A stretch of 51,375 bases of DNA, from NCBI RefSeq assembly GCF_026460885.1, contig NZ_JAOVZW010000005.1:1-51375 (forward strand), in the 5' to 3' direction. Below, piece after piece: positions 8,956-17,570 of this stretch. The notes under the pieces were generated by a model. It was not told the origin of the DNA and ran no database searches. It worked only from the letters and a program-made list of their open reading frames with translations. The position numbers and the translations under genes were made by a program. Origin of the DNA: Chryseobacterium formosum (GTDB lineage Bacteria; Bacteroidota; Bacteroidia; Flavobacteriales; Weeksellaceae). Within the stretch, counting starts at the first letter, position 1. The number at the start of each line of letters is the position of its first letter.

Positions 8956-9381
8956 ATGAAGGGGTACTCAATTGTTATATTGAATTTTTTACTGATGACA
9001 ATCTTATCAGGAATAGTTTCTTTTTTGTCATTTCAGCTGGAATATTTTTTAGGATGGTATTCAGGAAGTAGATATGAAGATTTTACATATATTTCAACAA
9101 CTGATAATAAAGAATTTTTTCTTGATTTTATAAAGTTAGAATTCTATTACTTGTTTATTGCAATAATCAGTTATCTATTTTTTATTTTTCTTAAAAGTAA
9201 AACTCAAAAGAAAAATTTGAAACTGAATTTGATTGTTTTGTGTAATTATGTTTTTTTTATTTTGCCATTAATCTTTAACGGAATTTCTTTTTCATCATAT
9301 ATTTATTTCATTGTTTTAGGTTTAATTTTAATTCTAGTCTATGTTTTTTGGAAATTAATAATAGCTAAAACATATTACTAA
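8956..9381 (+). CDS. Small multi-pass membrane protein, unknown function
   Basis: A 141-residue, very hydrophobic protein with about four predicted membrane segments (roughly residues 5-27, 52-76, 87-108 and 111-135). A short polar loop after the first segment contains 'GWYSGSRYEDF'. The base composition is more AT-rich than in uvrA. It begins 9 bp after uvrA and is followed by a terminator, so it probably shares the uvrA transcript. No family is recognised. Its weak codon bias and lack of motifs leave open that it is a lineage-specific gene. Confidence 0.65.
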   Translation: MKGYSIVILNFLLMTILSGIVSFLSFQLEYFLGWYSGSRYEDFTYISTTDNKEFFLDFIKLEFYYLFIAIISYLFFIFLKSKTQKKNLKLNLIVLCNYVFFILPLIFNGISFSSYIYFIVLGLILILVYVFWKLIIAKTYY

Positions 9382-9409
9382 ATTGATATAATAGTTACAG
9401 TATAAATGT

Positions 9410-9440
9410 AGGTCAGCTTTTCAAAAAGTTGACCTTTTTT
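9410..9440 (+). terminator. Rho-independent terminator
   Basis: An 11-bp stem has arms 9410-9420 and 9425-9435 (AGGTCAGCTTT with AAAGTTGACCT, one G-T pair) and is followed by a T run. It closes the uvrA plus small-membrane-protein transcript. Confidence 0.85.
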
Positions 9441-9570
9441 ACTATGAAAATCAATTTCAATGTTAACAATTCAATTATTTTTAAAATTTAATTAATTGAT
9501 TATTAGTATATTATATTTCAATGTTAACTCAATATTAACTCAATGTGAAATTTGTATGAATAATTTTTTA

Positions 9571-9578
9571 TATCTTTG
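9571..9578 (+). promoter_or_regulatory. Probable -7 box for the secreted-protein gene at 9627
   Basis: TATCTTTG matches TAnnTTTG exactly, with a TTTG 16 bp upstream (9551-9554) as a possible -33 element. It leaves a leader of roughly 40 nt. Confidence 0.55.
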
Positions 9579-9626
9579 ATTTAGAATTCAAAACAAGTTT
9601 AATATTTAATTTAAAATCAAATGGTT

Positions 9627-10031
9627 ATGAAAAATAAAATCCAAATATTCATTGCTTCTCTTTTCGCATTAGGATTAACTGCAATCGCAGGAAATGTAAA
9701 AGCTCAAACTACTTCTGGTAATACAATTCAGGAAGTTCAGTTAAATAAAAATGATGCTTTTAATGAGATCAGAAATCTTTTAATGGCTAATTTTGATTTT
9801 ACCAATCCAGATTATAAACAAGGAGTTGTAAACTCTGAAGTGAAATTTGATATTGCTGAAAACGGTAAAATCGTAAACGTTCGTTCAAAAGGAGACTGCA
9901 AAAATGTAAGTAAAGAAATAGAAAATGTATTATCTCATCTTATGTATAAAATTGATGCAAACAAACTTAACGAGAATATGTTGGCTTCATCTTTTGTAAT
10001 GCCTGTGAGAGTAGACATCAACAACAGATAA
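9627..10031 (+). CDS. Secreted protein with TonB C-terminal-like domain
   Basis: ATGs occur at 9621 and 9627. The second is preferred because it gives a standard signal peptide (MKNK, a hydrophobic core, cleavage near AQA/VKAQ). The mature protein is about 108 residues. Its second half (from about residue 65) has the strand pattern of a TonB_C domain: 'VKFDIAENGKIVNV', then a helix ending in 'IENVLSHL', then a final strand 'MPVRVDIN'. There is no membrane anchor or proline-rich linker, so it is a stand-alone periplasmic version rather than a TonB protein. It is monocistronic, with a -7 box at 9571 and a terminator at 10063. Confidence 0.65.
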   Translation: MKNKIQIFIASLFALGLTAIAGNVKAQTTSGNTIQEVQLNKNDAFNEIRNLLMANFDFTNPDYKQGVVNSEVKFDIAENGKIVNVRSKGDCKNVSKEIENVLSHLMYKIDANKLNENMLASSFVMPVRVDINNR

Positions 10032-10062
10032 TTCAGTAAAAACAAACTATATAATTTCCTTT

Positions 10063-10088
10063 AAACTGCTTGAAAGAGCAGTTTTTTT
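10063..10088 (+). terminator. Rho-independent terminator
   Basis: An 8-bp stem AAACTGCT / AGCAGTTT (10063-10070 / 10077-10084) with a 6-nt loop is followed by a T run. It ends the TonB-C-like gene. Confidence 0.85.
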
Positions 10089-10104
10089 ATTTGTAGTAAT
10101 TGGT

Positions 10105-10112
10105 TACATTTG
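10105..10112 (+). promoter_or_regulatory. Probable -7 box of the DUF421 gene
   Basis: TACATTTG matches TAnnTTTG and lies only 18 bp before the GTG start, so the leader would be very short. Confidence 0.45.
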
Positions 10113-10130
10113 ATCTAAATATTACAAACC

Positions 10131-10643
10131 GTGAATCCTATTTTAGATGTCGTTCTCCGCTCTGTCTGCGTTTATCTTTTTATGATGATTGCGATTCGGT
10201 TATTTGGGAAGAATCAGCTTTCACAGCTTAATGCAGGAGATGTTGTATTACTTCTTCTTATTTCTAATGCAGTACAAAACGCAATGGTTGGACAAAACAC
10301 TTCTTTGGAAGGCGGAATTATTGCAGCTTTAGTACTTTTCATCGCAAATTTTATTGTGAAAAGATTGATGTTTTCTAATAAAAGTTTTGCTAGTCTGATG
10401 GAGGCAGATCCTGTGATTTTAGTGAAAGATGGTGTGGAAGATTCTGTTGCGCTGAGAAAAGTCAAAATTAGTTCTGATGAGCTGAATGAAGCGATCCGAG
10501 AACATGGTGTAGAAACAATGGAAAATGTAAAACTCGCTATTTTGGAAGTCGATGGAAACATCAGTGTGGTTTCTCAGGATAAAACAGATAAGCAGACGCA
10601 TTATTCCAGAATTAAAAGAAAAAATAAAAGAAAATACCATTAA
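10131..10643 (+). CDS. DUF421 (YetF-like) membrane protein
   Basis: A 170-residue protein with a GTG start at 10131. Three hydrophobic segments fill residues 1-75, including the family stretch 'RLFGKNQLSQLNAGDVVLLLLISNAVQNAM'. A cytoplasmic alpha/beta domain follows (about 90-155) with 'DPVILVKDGV' and a stretch running from SSDELNEAIREHGV to VKLAILEVDG. This order is the hallmark of DUF421/YetF proteins, whose function is unsettled. The C-terminus is a basic tail. The GNAT gene starts 1 nt after its stop, so the two are translationally coupled. Confidence 0.9.
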   Translation: MNPILDVVLRSVCVYLFMMIAIRLFGKNQLSQLNAGDVVLLLLISNAVQNAMVGQNTSLEGGIIAALVLFIANFIVKRLMFSNKSFASLMEADPVILVKDGVEDSVALRKVKISSDELNEAIREHGVETMENVKLAILEVDGNISVVSQDKTDKQTHYSRIKRKNKRKYH

Positions 10644-10644
10644 A

Positions 10645-11139
10645 ATGAACTACGAAATAAGAGAAATGCTTCCTCACGACGATATAAGGGTTTTGGAAAT
10701 TCTTAAACAGGGAATCGACAGCGGAATGGCAACGCTTGAAACAGAATTACCGAGTGCTGAAGCATGGAATACCACTTATTACAACGATTGCAGATGGGTT
10801 TTAGAAAATGAAGTTAGTGAAGTGGTCGGTTGGTGTGCTTTAAAAACAATAAGTAAAAAAGATTACTTCAAAGGTATTGCTGAGGTAAGTATTTATTTGG
10901 ATGATAATTACATTGGGAAAGGTTTAGGTACAATGCTCTTGAAAAAGCTGATTGTAGACAGTGAAAACCACGGATTTTGGACTTTACAATCCAATATTTT
11001 TTCAGAAAACGAAGCATCTATTAGATTTCATCAGAAAAATGGTTTCAAAATTATTGGGAAGAGAGAGAAGGTTGCTCAACTTCACGGTCAATGGAAAGAT
11101 CTTATTTTTATGGAGAGAAGAAGTGAAAACGTATTTTAA
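10645..11139 (+). CDS. GNAT N-acetyltransferase (phosphinothricin acetyltransferase-like)
   Basis: A 164-residue GNAT enzyme. I placed the start at the ATG at 10645, one base after the DUF421 stop; an in-frame ATG at 10552 would lie inside DUF421 and add residues outside the fold. The N-terminus 'YEIREMLPHDDIRVLEILKQGIDSGMATLE' matches the PAT/Bar group. The acetyl-CoA loop is the motif-A-like 'YIGKGLGTMLLKKL', and the C-terminal 'NEASIRFHQKNGFKIIGKRE' with 'WKDLIFMER' is also typical. The substrate is not determined; many relatives acetylate amino-acid analogues rather than phosphinothricin. Confidence 0.88.
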   Translation: MNYEIREMLPHDDIRVLEILKQGIDSGMATLETELPSAEAWNTTYYNDCRWVLENEVSEVVGWCALKTISKKDYFKGIAEVSIYLDDNYIGKGLGTMLLKKLIVDSENHGFWTLQSNIFSENEASIRFHQKNGFKIIGKREKVAQLHGQWKDLIFMERRSENVF

Positions 11140-11202
11140 ATTCTAAAACAGACTTGGCATTTTGATTGTATCATCTATTTCATCACTTTAAAATTTATTA
11201 TT

Positions 11203-11355
11203 ATGAAATTGATTAAGAATACAATCGCAGCCGTCATTTTAGCGGGAATGTTTTCATCATGCCTTCCGCATCCGAGTCAAAGACCAATGCCGCCTGGTCA
11301 CGATAAGAAAGTTGAGAAATTAAAAGAAAGTCATCCGCGAAACAGAAATAGATAA
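11203..11355 (+). CDS. Very small lipoprotein (50 aa)
   Basis: ATG 11203 to TAA 11353-11355 encodes 50 residues. The N-terminus is a lipoprotein signal: MKLIKN, a hydrophobic core AAVILAGMF, and a lipobox ending SSC with Cys20. The mature peptide is 31 residues, Pro/His-rich at first (PHPSQRPMPPGH) and then basic (KKVEKLKESHPRNRNR). It is below common gene-caller length cut-offs. It precedes another small, His-rich secreted protein on the same strand. No function is known; its composition suggests an envelope-attached basic peptide. Confidence 0.65.
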   Translation: MKLIKNTIAAVILAGMFSSCLPHPSQRPMPPGHDKKVEKLKESHPRNRNR

Positions 11356-11501
11356 AAATTAATTCTATTATTTTTAAATTAATAGTTTCAATTATTCTGA
11401 AAAGTAATTAAATTATCTTAAATAGTATTAAAAAATCAATGATAAATGATTATTGGCATTAGTATTGATAATTTCCTTTTGATAATTTGAAATTGATTTT
11501 T

Positions 11502-11780
11502 ATGAAAGTACTCACTAAAGTAATTGGATTGTTGTTTATAGTTTTTGCGGTTACATTTTTTCAGGCAGAACCCTTACAAAAACGTCATCACGGTCCACAC
11601 AAGAAGCATTATCGTGGTCACTATAAGCCAAAGTATAAAAAAGTGGTCTATTATAGAAATGGGCCAAAACATTATCACAAAAAACATTATTACAGACCAG
11701 CGAGACCTTACAAACACTATTCTCACAAAAGACATCCACGTGTTTATCAAAGTAGACCAGTGGTTATCGTAAACTTATAA
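11502..11780 (+). CDS. Small secreted His/Tyr/Lys/Arg-rich protein
   Basis: A 92-residue protein. The ATG at 11502 is preferred over an upstream in-frame TTG at 11487. A signal peptide is clear (MKVLTK, a core of about 14 hydrophobic residues, cleavage near FQA-EP). The mature part is extreme in composition: about 11 His, 11 Tyr and many Lys and Arg, almost no acidic residues, with repeated H-Y, K-H and Y-K pairs. Its last residues (RPVVIVNL) are hydrophobic. Such proteins could bind metals, heme or polyanions such as LPS or DNA. I recognise no family. A bidirectional terminator follows. Confidence 0.65.
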   Translation: MKVLTKVIGLLFIVFAVTFFQAEPLQKRHHGPHKKHYRGHYKPKYKKVVYYRNGPKHYHKKHYYRPARPYKHYSHKRHPRVYQSRPVVIVNL

Positions 11781-11783
11781 AAT

Positions 11784-11817
11784 AAAAAACTGTCTAATAA
11801 TTTTAGACAGTTTTTTT
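11784..11817. terminator. Bidirectional terminator
   Basis: The stem CTGTCTAA / TTAGACAG (11790-11797 / 11803-11810) has an A run before it and seven T after it. It lies between the convergent His-rich gene (plus) and the DUF4286 gene (minus). Confidence 0.9.
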
Positions 11818-11844
11818 GTTATTTTGATGGAGATTTAACTTTAA

Positions 11845-12159
11845 TTAAATTTTCTTTTTCTTTGGATTTAAAGAAGTATTGAAAACCATAACGTTTTGCC
11901 CGAATTTTGTTTCAATTCTATCGGTGATATTTAATAATTCACTTTCCATAAAATCTGTTCGTTTTTCTTCATCATCAAAAATCAACAACAAGTTGTAATT
12001 TTTTCCTTCGTCTATAAAATCACTGTGAACTTCCGATAAGATATATTTATCAACATCCAGAAGGTTTTCGGTCATTAAAACTAAAGTTTCATCTACATAT
12101 TTTTCCCATTCTTCAAGACTGTTATTTACACAGTGAAAAGTTATACTTAATACACTCAT
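11845..12159 (-). CDS. DUF4286 family protein
   Basis: A 104-residue protein with an alpha/beta ferredoxin-like pattern: a strand (VLSITFHC), a helix 'SLEEWEKYVDETLVLMTENLLDV', a strand 'YILSEVHSDFIDEGKNYNLLLIFDD' and a helix 'KRTDFMESELLNITDRIETKFG'. This matches the DUF4286 family, common in Bacteroidota and often found near gyrA or other core genes. It is cytoplasmic, of unknown function. It is divergent from gyrA across a 148-bp gap. Confidence 0.75.
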   Translation of the reverse strand: MSVLSITFHCVNNSLEEWEKYVDETLVLMTENLLDVDKYILSEVHSDFIDEGKNYNLLLIFDDEEKRTDFMESELLNITDRIETKFGQNVMVFNTSLNPKKKKI

Positions 12160-12307
12160 ATTTTAATATTTTTTAAGATATTTTGCTTCAATTCTCAGGC
12201 AAAAATCGGCAAAAATTTTGTAACTTAGCCCGTTATTAATAATACAAAATAAATAGTTTTCAGGCTTATTTTTAACGGTCTGATTATCATTACAATAAAA
12301 CTTATAT

Positions 12308-14899
12308 ATGCAAAAAGAAGGAGAAAGATTAATTCCTATCAACATTGTTGATGAAATGAAATCATCTTACATCGATTACTCGATGTCGGTAATTGTTTCG
12401 AGAGCATTACCGGACGTGAGAGATGGCCTTAAACCTGTACACCGAAGAGTGTTGTATGGTATGTATGGTTTAGGGGTTTTCTCAAACAGAAAATATTTGA
12501 AGTCAGCAAGAATTGTTGGGGATGTTTTAGGTAAATATCACCCACATGGAGATTCTTCAGTGTACGATGCTATGGTAAGAATGGCGCAACCTTGGAGTTT
12601 GCGTTATCCACAAGTTGACGGACAGGGTAACTTTGGTTCAATGGATGGTGACCCACCTGCAGCAATGCGTTACACCGAGGCAAGACTTAAAAAAGTTTCA
12701 GATGAAATTTTATCAGACCTTGATAAAGATACTGTTGATTTCCAGAATAACTTCGATGACAGCTTGACGGAACCAACTGTAATGCCTACAAAAATTCCAA
12801 ATCTTTTGGTAAACGGTACTTCTGGTATCGCAGTAGGTATGGCAACAAACATGGCGCCACACAATCTTTCTGAAGCGGTAGACGCAATTACTGCATATAT
12901 TGATAACAAAGAAATTACCATCGACGAACTGATGCAGCACATTATTGCTCCGGATTTTCCAACAGGTGGTATTATATATGGTTATGACGGTGTAAGAGAT
13001 GCTTTCCACACAGGAAGAGGCAGAGTAGTTCTTAGAGCTAAAGTAGGTTTTGAAGAAGTTCACAACAGAAATGCAATTATCGTAACTGAAATTCCTTACC
13101 AGGTTAACAAAGCTGAAATGATTGCTAGAACAGCTGAGTTGGTAAAAGACGAGAAAATTCTTGGAATCTACGAAATCAGAGATGAGTCGGACAGAAACGG
13201 AATGCGTATCGTTTATGAATTGAAAAATGATGCAATTCCGAATGTTGTTTTGAATATGTTGTATAAATATACTTCACTACAAACTTCTTTCAGCGTAAAC
13301 AATATCGCTTTGGTACACGGAAGACCGGAACAGTTAAATCTAAAGGATATTATTCATCATTTTGTTGAGCACAGACATGTTGTAATCGTAAGAAGAACTG
13401 AATACGAACTTAAAAAAGCGAAAGAAAGAGCTCATATTCTTGAAGGTTTCATGAAGGTGATCGGAACTCAGGATTCTTTAGATAAAGCAATTTCGATTAT
13501 TCGTCACAGTTCAAATCCTCAAGCTGCAAAGGAAGGCTTAATTAACGAATTTGAACTTTCAGAAATTCAGGCTCAGGCAATTCTAGATCTTCGTTTGGCT
13601 CGTCTTACGGGAATGGAGCTTGATAAGATTCGTGATGAGTACGATGCTATTATGAAAGAAATTAAAGATTTAGAAGATATTTTGGCAAATGAACCAAGAA
13701 GATTCCAAATCATTAAGGATGAATTAATTGAAATAAAAGAAAAATACGGCGACGAAAGAAGAACGGAAATCGATTATTCAGGAGGTGAAATGTCTATCGA
13801 AGATATTATTCCAAATGAATCTGTAGTTCTTACGATTTCTCATGCAGGTTATGTGAAGAGAACGTTGCTTTCAGAATACAAAATTCAAAGTAGAGGTGGT
13901 GTAGGAAATAAAGCAGCAACGACAAGAGATTCCGATTTCTTGGAGTATATTGTTTCTGCGACAAATCACCAATATATGTTGTTCTTTACTGAGAAAGGTA
14001 AATGTTATTGGTTAAGAGTATTTGAAATTCCTGAAGGTTCAAAAACTGCAAAAGGAAGAGCAGTACAAAACTTAATCAACATCGAACCGGATGATAAGAT
14101 TAAAGCATATATCAGAACCAATGATTTGAAAGATGTAGATTACATCAACCAAATGAGCGTTGTGATGATTACCAAAAACGGTACGATCAAAAAAACTTCA
14201 TTGGAAGCATATTCAAGACCAAGAGTAAATGGTATTAACGCAATTGAAATCAGAGAAAACGACCAATTGTTAAGTGCTTATCTTACGAATGGTGAATCTC
14301 AGATTATGATTGCTACTAAAAATGGTAAATGTATTCGTTTCCCTGAAGAAAAGGTAAGAGAAGTTGGTAGAGGGTCTATCGGAGTTCGTGGTATTACGAT
14401 GGAAGAGAACGATGAGGTTATTGGTATGATTGTTGTCAACGATTTGGAAAATGATACCGTTCTTGTAGTTTCTGAAAAAGGATATGGTAAGAGAACTGCA
14501 GTTGAAGACTATAGAATTACCAACAGAGGTGGAAAAGGTGTTATCACTTTAAATATCACTGAAAAAACAGGTAATCTAATTGCAATTCAGAATGTAACTG
14601 ATGAAGATGGATTGATGATTATCAATAAATCTGGTGTTGCTATCAGAATGAATATGGACGAAATGCGAGTGATGGGTAGAAATACTCAAGGTGTGCGTAT
14701 GATCAATCTTAAAAAGAATGACGAGATTGCAGCCATCGCAAAAGTTGAAATGGATAAAGATGTAGAGGAAGAAATTCTTGAAGGAGAAGAATCTGATGAA
14801 AACATTTCAACAGAAGAAAACGCTTCGCCACAAACGGAGGATAATTCAGAAAACGAAAATCCGGTTGATGAAACTGAAAATTCTGATTCAGAAGAATAA
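12308..14899 (+). CDS. gyrA: DNA gyrase subunit A
   Basis: An 863-residue GyrA that introduces negative supercoils with GyrB. The breakage-reunion domain is N-terminal, with catalytic Tyr122 (in AMRYTEARL) numbered as in E. coli. The quinolone region reads [11 protein letters not shown], with Ser83 and Asp87 intact, so no classical target mutation is present. The C-terminal beta-pinwheel (about 500-810) contains the GyrA-box-like NRGGKG near residue 742, which supports GyrA over ParC. The tail from about 818 is very acidic (Glu/Asp/Ser/Asn). A TPR gene starts 25 bp downstream. Confidence 0.97.
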   Translation: MQKEGERLIPINIVDEMKSSYIDYSMSVIVSRALPDVRDGLKPVHRRVLYGMYGLGVFSNRKYLKSARIVGDVLGKYHPHGDSSVYDAMVRMAQPWSLRYPQVDGQGNFGSMDGDPPAAMRYTEARLKKVSDEILSDLDKDTVDFQNNFDDSLTEPTVMPTKIPNLLVNGTSGIAVGMATNMAPHNLSEAVDAITAYIDNKEITIDELMQHIIAPDFPTGGIIYGYDGVRDAFHTGRGRVVLRAKVGFEEVHNRNAIIVTEIPYQVNKAEMIARTAELVKDEKILGIYEIRDESDRNGMRIVYELKNDAIPNVVLNMLYKYTSLQTSFSVNNIALVHGRPEQLNLKDIIHHFVEHRHVVIVRRTEYELKKAKERAHILEGFMKVIGTQDSLDKAISIIRHSSNPQAAKEGLINEFELSEIQAQAILDLRLARLTGMELDKIRDEYDAIMKEIKDLEDILANEPRRFQIIKDELIEIKEKYGDERRTEIDYSGGEMSIEDIIPNESVVLTISHAGYVKRTLLSEYKIQSRGGVGNKAATTRDSDFLEYIVSATNHQYMLFFTEKGKCYWLRVFEIPEGSKTAKGRAVQNLINIEPDDKIKAYIRTNDLKDVDYINQMSVVMITKNGTIKKTSLEAYSRPRVNGINAIEIRENDQLLSAYLTNGESQIMIATKNGKCIRFPEEKVREVGRGSIGVRGITMEENDEVIGMIVVNDLENDTVLVVSEKGYGKRTAVEDYRITNRGGKGVITLNITEKTGNLIAIQNVTDEDGLMIINKSGVAIRMNMDEMRVMGRNTQGVRMINLKKNDEIAAIAKVEMDKDVEEEILEGEESDENISTEENASPQTEDNSENENPVDETENSDSEE

Positions 14900-14924
14900 T
14901 ATAAATTTAAAATAAATTTCACCT

Positions 14925-15980
14925 ATGAAAAAGCTAATTTTAGGTATAGCAATTATAGCTTCAACTTTTGCTTTAGCACAAAAGAAGGAGAAAAAAGATC
15001 CAGCTGCTCTGAATACTGAAATTCAGGCTGTTAATAAAACAGCTATGGATGCATACAATGCAAAAAATTATACAGTTGCAGCTCCAAAGTTTTTAGAACT
15101 TTATAATCTGTTAAAAGACAATGGGCAAGAAGATAAGACCTATATGTATTATTCAGGTTTGAGTTATGCATTAGCAAATAATCTTGATGAGTCTATAAAA
15201 ATTTATACAGAACTTGTTAATTCAGGGTATACAGGTGTTCAAACCACTTATACAGCTAAAGATAACAAAACTGGTCAGGTTTCAGGTTATGATAAAGCTA
15301 CTTGGGATCTCCTAAAGAAAACTTCTTCTAAAGATTATTCAGATTTTAAAGCTGAGCAATCTAAAAGTGTAGAACCAGATTTATATGAAACTTTGTCAAC
15401 TTTGCTTTTAAATGCTAAGAAAAATGATGAAGCTTTGGCTATTATTGAAAAAGGATTAGCTAAATATCCAAACAATGCTAAACTTAAAGAATATCAGGGA
15501 ACTGCATTATATGCATCTGGTAAAACTGATCAGTTTATGACTAATCTTAAAGATCAATTAGCTAAAAACCCGACTGATGCTACGAATTGGTATAATTTAG
15601 GTGTCTTGCAGTCAAAAAATCCAGCGACAGTGAATGATGCAATTGCTTCATTTACAAAAGCTTTGGAGTTGAATCCTAAAATGTCTAATGCTCACCAGAA
15701 TTTAGTTTATACTACAATTGGCGATGATGCTAAAGCTGTAGAAGAAATCAACGGACTTAGAAAATCAAATCCAGATAAAGCGACAGAATTAATTGAAGCT
15801 CGTAAAGAAAGATTTGCTAAGGCTTTACCTTATGCAGAAAAATGGTATCAGGTAGAACCAAATAATATTGATGCAGTACAAATCCTAAAAGATGTTTATG
15901 CAATGCTTAAAAATCAGCCTAAAGTTGCTGAAATGAAAGCTAAAGAAGCTGCTCTTCAAGCTGCTGCACCAGCAAAATAA
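14925..15980 (+). CDS. Periplasmic tetratricopeptide-repeat protein
   Basis: A 351-residue protein with a signal peptide (MKKLILGIAIIASTFALA-Q). TPR-like helix pairs run through the mature part: about 40-95 (AMDAYNAKNYTVAAPKFLEL, then MYYSGLSYALANNLDESIKI), 145-200 (NAKKNDEALAIIEKGLAKYP) and 210-250 (TNWYNLGVLQSK, then DAIASFTKALELNP). The C-terminus is Ala/Lys-rich. It is probably cotranscribed with gyrA (25-bp gap) and ends at a strong terminator. The role is likely protein-protein contacts in the periplasm; the partner is unknown. Confidence 0.8.
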   Translation: MKKLILGIAIIASTFALAQKKEKKDPAALNTEIQAVNKTAMDAYNAKNYTVAAPKFLELYNLLKDNGQEDKTYMYYSGLSYALANNLDESIKIYTELVNSGYTGVQTTYTAKDNKTGQVSGYDKATWDLLKKTSSKDYSDFKAEQSKSVEPDLYETLSTLLLNAKKNDEALAIIEKGLAKYPNNAKLKEYQGTALYASGKTDQFMTNLKDQLAKNPTDATNWYNLGVLQSKNPATVNDAIASFTKALELNPKMSNAHQNLVYTTIGDDAKAVEEINGLRKSNPDKATELIEARKERFAKALPYAEKWYQVEPNNIDAVQILKDVYAMLKNQPKVAEMKAKEAALQAAAPAK

Positions 15981-16004
15981 TTAAAATAAGTTTTTTATTT
16001 ACAT

Positions 16005-16040
16005 AAAAAAATCCGTTTCTATTTTAGAAGCGGATTTTTT
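16005..16040. terminator. Bidirectional terminator
   Basis: The 16-bp arms 16006-16021 and 16025-16040 (core ATCCGTTTCTA, one G-T pair) have a 3-nt loop, with A and T runs as the outer stem. It serves the TPR gene (plus) and the NAD(P)-binding gene (minus). Confidence 0.9.
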
Positions 16041-16051
16041 AGTTAGAGATT

Positions 16052-16708
16052 TTAATCATTGGTTTTCTCAGCAAAACAAAAAATATTCCCCAATTTTATG
16101 CTGGAATATCCATTACTCTTAATTTTTGAAGAATTAATCATTGCTTTTGCTAAAACATCTGTAGGTAAAGGTTTTTGACTTTCGAAAAGTCCGAGTGTAT
16201 TCGCAAATTTTATTATTCTGCTTCCTAAAACTTCTCCGGTTCTTTCCGAATCTTTTCTTTCAAGCATTCCCGGTTTAAAGATGGTGATTTTATTGAAATG
16301 TAACTTTTTTACGGTTTCTTCCAGTTCACCTTTCATTTTAGAATAAAATATTTTCGATTTAGGATTTGCTCCGTAAGCAGAAACCAAAATATAGTCATCC
16401 ACATTATTTTCTTTGGCAGCTTTTGCAAATTCATACTGATAATCGAAATCAACCTTTCGTTGAGCTTCCTTACTTCCTGCATCTTTTAAAGTTGTTCCAA
16501 GACAGGAAAATGCAACATCACCTTTTACAGAATCTTTCCATTCATTTGGTTTTTCAAAATTTACAACATGTATTTTTAATTTATCATTTTGAATGTCAAT
16601 ATTCTTTCTCACGAAAATATTCACTTCTTCAAAATCTTCATCATTGAGCAATTGATTTACTAAATCTTTTCCTGTAGCACCTGTAGCGCCGATTACGAGA
16701 GCTTTCAT
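16052..16708 (-). CDS. NAD(P)-binding atypical SDR oxidoreductase
   Basis: A 218-residue Rossmann protein of the NAD(P)H-binding (NmrA/HTATIP2-like) group. The nucleotide loop GATGATGKDLV is at residues 7-17. 'GDVAFSCLGTTLKDAGSKEAQRKVDFDY' (about 62-90) and 'YILVSAYGANPKSKIFYSKMKGELEE' (about 106-131) match the family, with a Tyr-x-x-x-Lys at YSKMK. Length is typical. The substrate is unknown. Its upstream DNA carries the GATAAAA repeat tract, whose near end is about 65 bp from this start codon. Confidence 0.85.
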   Translation of the reverse strand: MKALVIGATGATGKDLVNQLLNDEDFEEVNIFVRKNIDIQNDKLKIHVVNFEKPNEWKDSVKGDVAFSCLGTTLKDAGSKEAQRKVDFDYQYEFAKAAKENNVDDYILVSAYGANPKSKIFYSKMKGELEETVKKLHFNKITIFKPGMLERKDSERTGEVLGSRIIKFANTLGLFESQKPLPTDVLAKAMINSSKIKSNGYSSIKLGNIFCFAEKTND

Positions 16709-16773
16709 AATAATGTGGTTTGTATGATGGTATTTTCTTTCTTAAATTTACTAAATTTGAGAGAATTATTTAA

Positions 16774-16882
16774 GATAAAAGATAAAAGATAAAAGATAAA
16801 AGATAAAAGATAAAAGATAAAAGATAAAAGATAAAAGATAAAAGATAAAAGATAAAAGATAAAAGATAAAAGATAAAAGATA
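16774..16882. repeat. Heptanucleotide tandem repeat (GATAAAA)15.6
   Basis: Fifteen perfect GATAAAA units run from 16774 to 16878, followed by a partial GATA. There is no variation between units. It lies in the 254-bp region between two divergent genes (minus-strand start at 16708, plus-strand start at 16963). The perfect repetition suggests recent slippage and likely copy-number variation between strains. Confidence 0.95.
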
Positions 16883-16962
16883 TTCTAAATAAATCTTAGA
16901 TCAATTATAATTTATCACTTATCAATTATTTCTTATTACCAATTACCAATTACTCATACTAA

Positions 16963-17316
16963 ATGGATGCCAACGAAATTTTAGATTATTGCCTTTCAAA
17001 AAAAGGTGTGACAGAAACTTTTCCTTTTGATCAGGAAACATTGGTGGTGAAAGTAGGAACAAAAATGTTTTTACTTATGTCTTTAGAAAAACAACCATTA
17101 ACAATTGCAGTAAAGAATGATCCGGAATGGAGTTTAGAGCTTAGAGAACAACACCCACAAATTACAGGCGCCTTTCATATGAATAAAACCCATTGGAATT
17201 CTGTTTCTTTAGATGGTTTAAGAAGAGATTTAATTTTAAAAATGATTGACCAATCTTATGATTTGGTTTTTAAATCTTTGACGAAGAAAGCAAAGGAGGA
17301 AATTGAAAATTCTTAA
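16963..17316 (+). CDS. MmcQ/YjbR family protein
   Basis: A 117-residue protein of the MmcQ/YjbR (CyaY-like fold) family. The pattern is clear: 'ILDYCLSKKGVTETFPFDQETLVVKVGTKMF' at the N-terminus, then 'PLTIAVKNDPEWSLELREQHPQITGAFHMNKTHWNSVSLDG' and a C-terminal helix 'DLILKMIDQSYDLVFKSL'. The family is described as DNA-binding-like, but its role is unsettled. Length is typical. The heptanucleotide tract ends about 80 bp upstream of its start. Confidence 0.92.
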   Translation: MDANEILDYCLSKKGVTETFPFDQETLVVKVGTKMFLLMSLEKQPLTIAVKNDPEWSLELREQHPQITGAFHMNKTHWNSVSLDGLRRDLILKMIDQSYDLVFKSLTKKAKEEIENS

Positions 17317-17570
17317 GATATTTACTATCTATTAATAAATTTTCATCATAAACATTTTCTGTGAAAAAATATAAATTATTTTAACGTAGTGAATTGAAAA
17401 TATTTGTAAACTCCAATAAACAAGCTATTTAACATAATAAATTTATCTAAAAAAAGTGATAATTAATGTTGTGTTTATGAATTTTTTTATTTTTCTTTGA
17501 AGCGTTCAAACATAATTGCGCAATAAAGTTTAAACACAAATTTTAATTTTAACTTTAAAAATTTATTACA

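Noticed and set aside
10214..10561. Minus-strand ORF of 115 codons within the DUF421 gene
   Set aside because: It is an antisense shadow; Ser/Thr/Ile-rich sequence with no domain.
10552..10644. Upstream extension of the GNAT gene
   Set aside because: The extra 31 residues lie inside the DUF421 gene and do not belong to the GNAT fold; the ATG at 10645 gives the family start.
12395..12690. Quinolone-resistance mutation in gyrA
   Set aside because: Ser83 and Asp87 are both intact, so the classical resistance positions are wild type.
16366..16647. Plus-strand ORF of 93 codons inside the NAD(P)-binding gene
   Set aside because: It is an antisense shadow of a well-supported gene, with composition typical of a reverse-strand frame.
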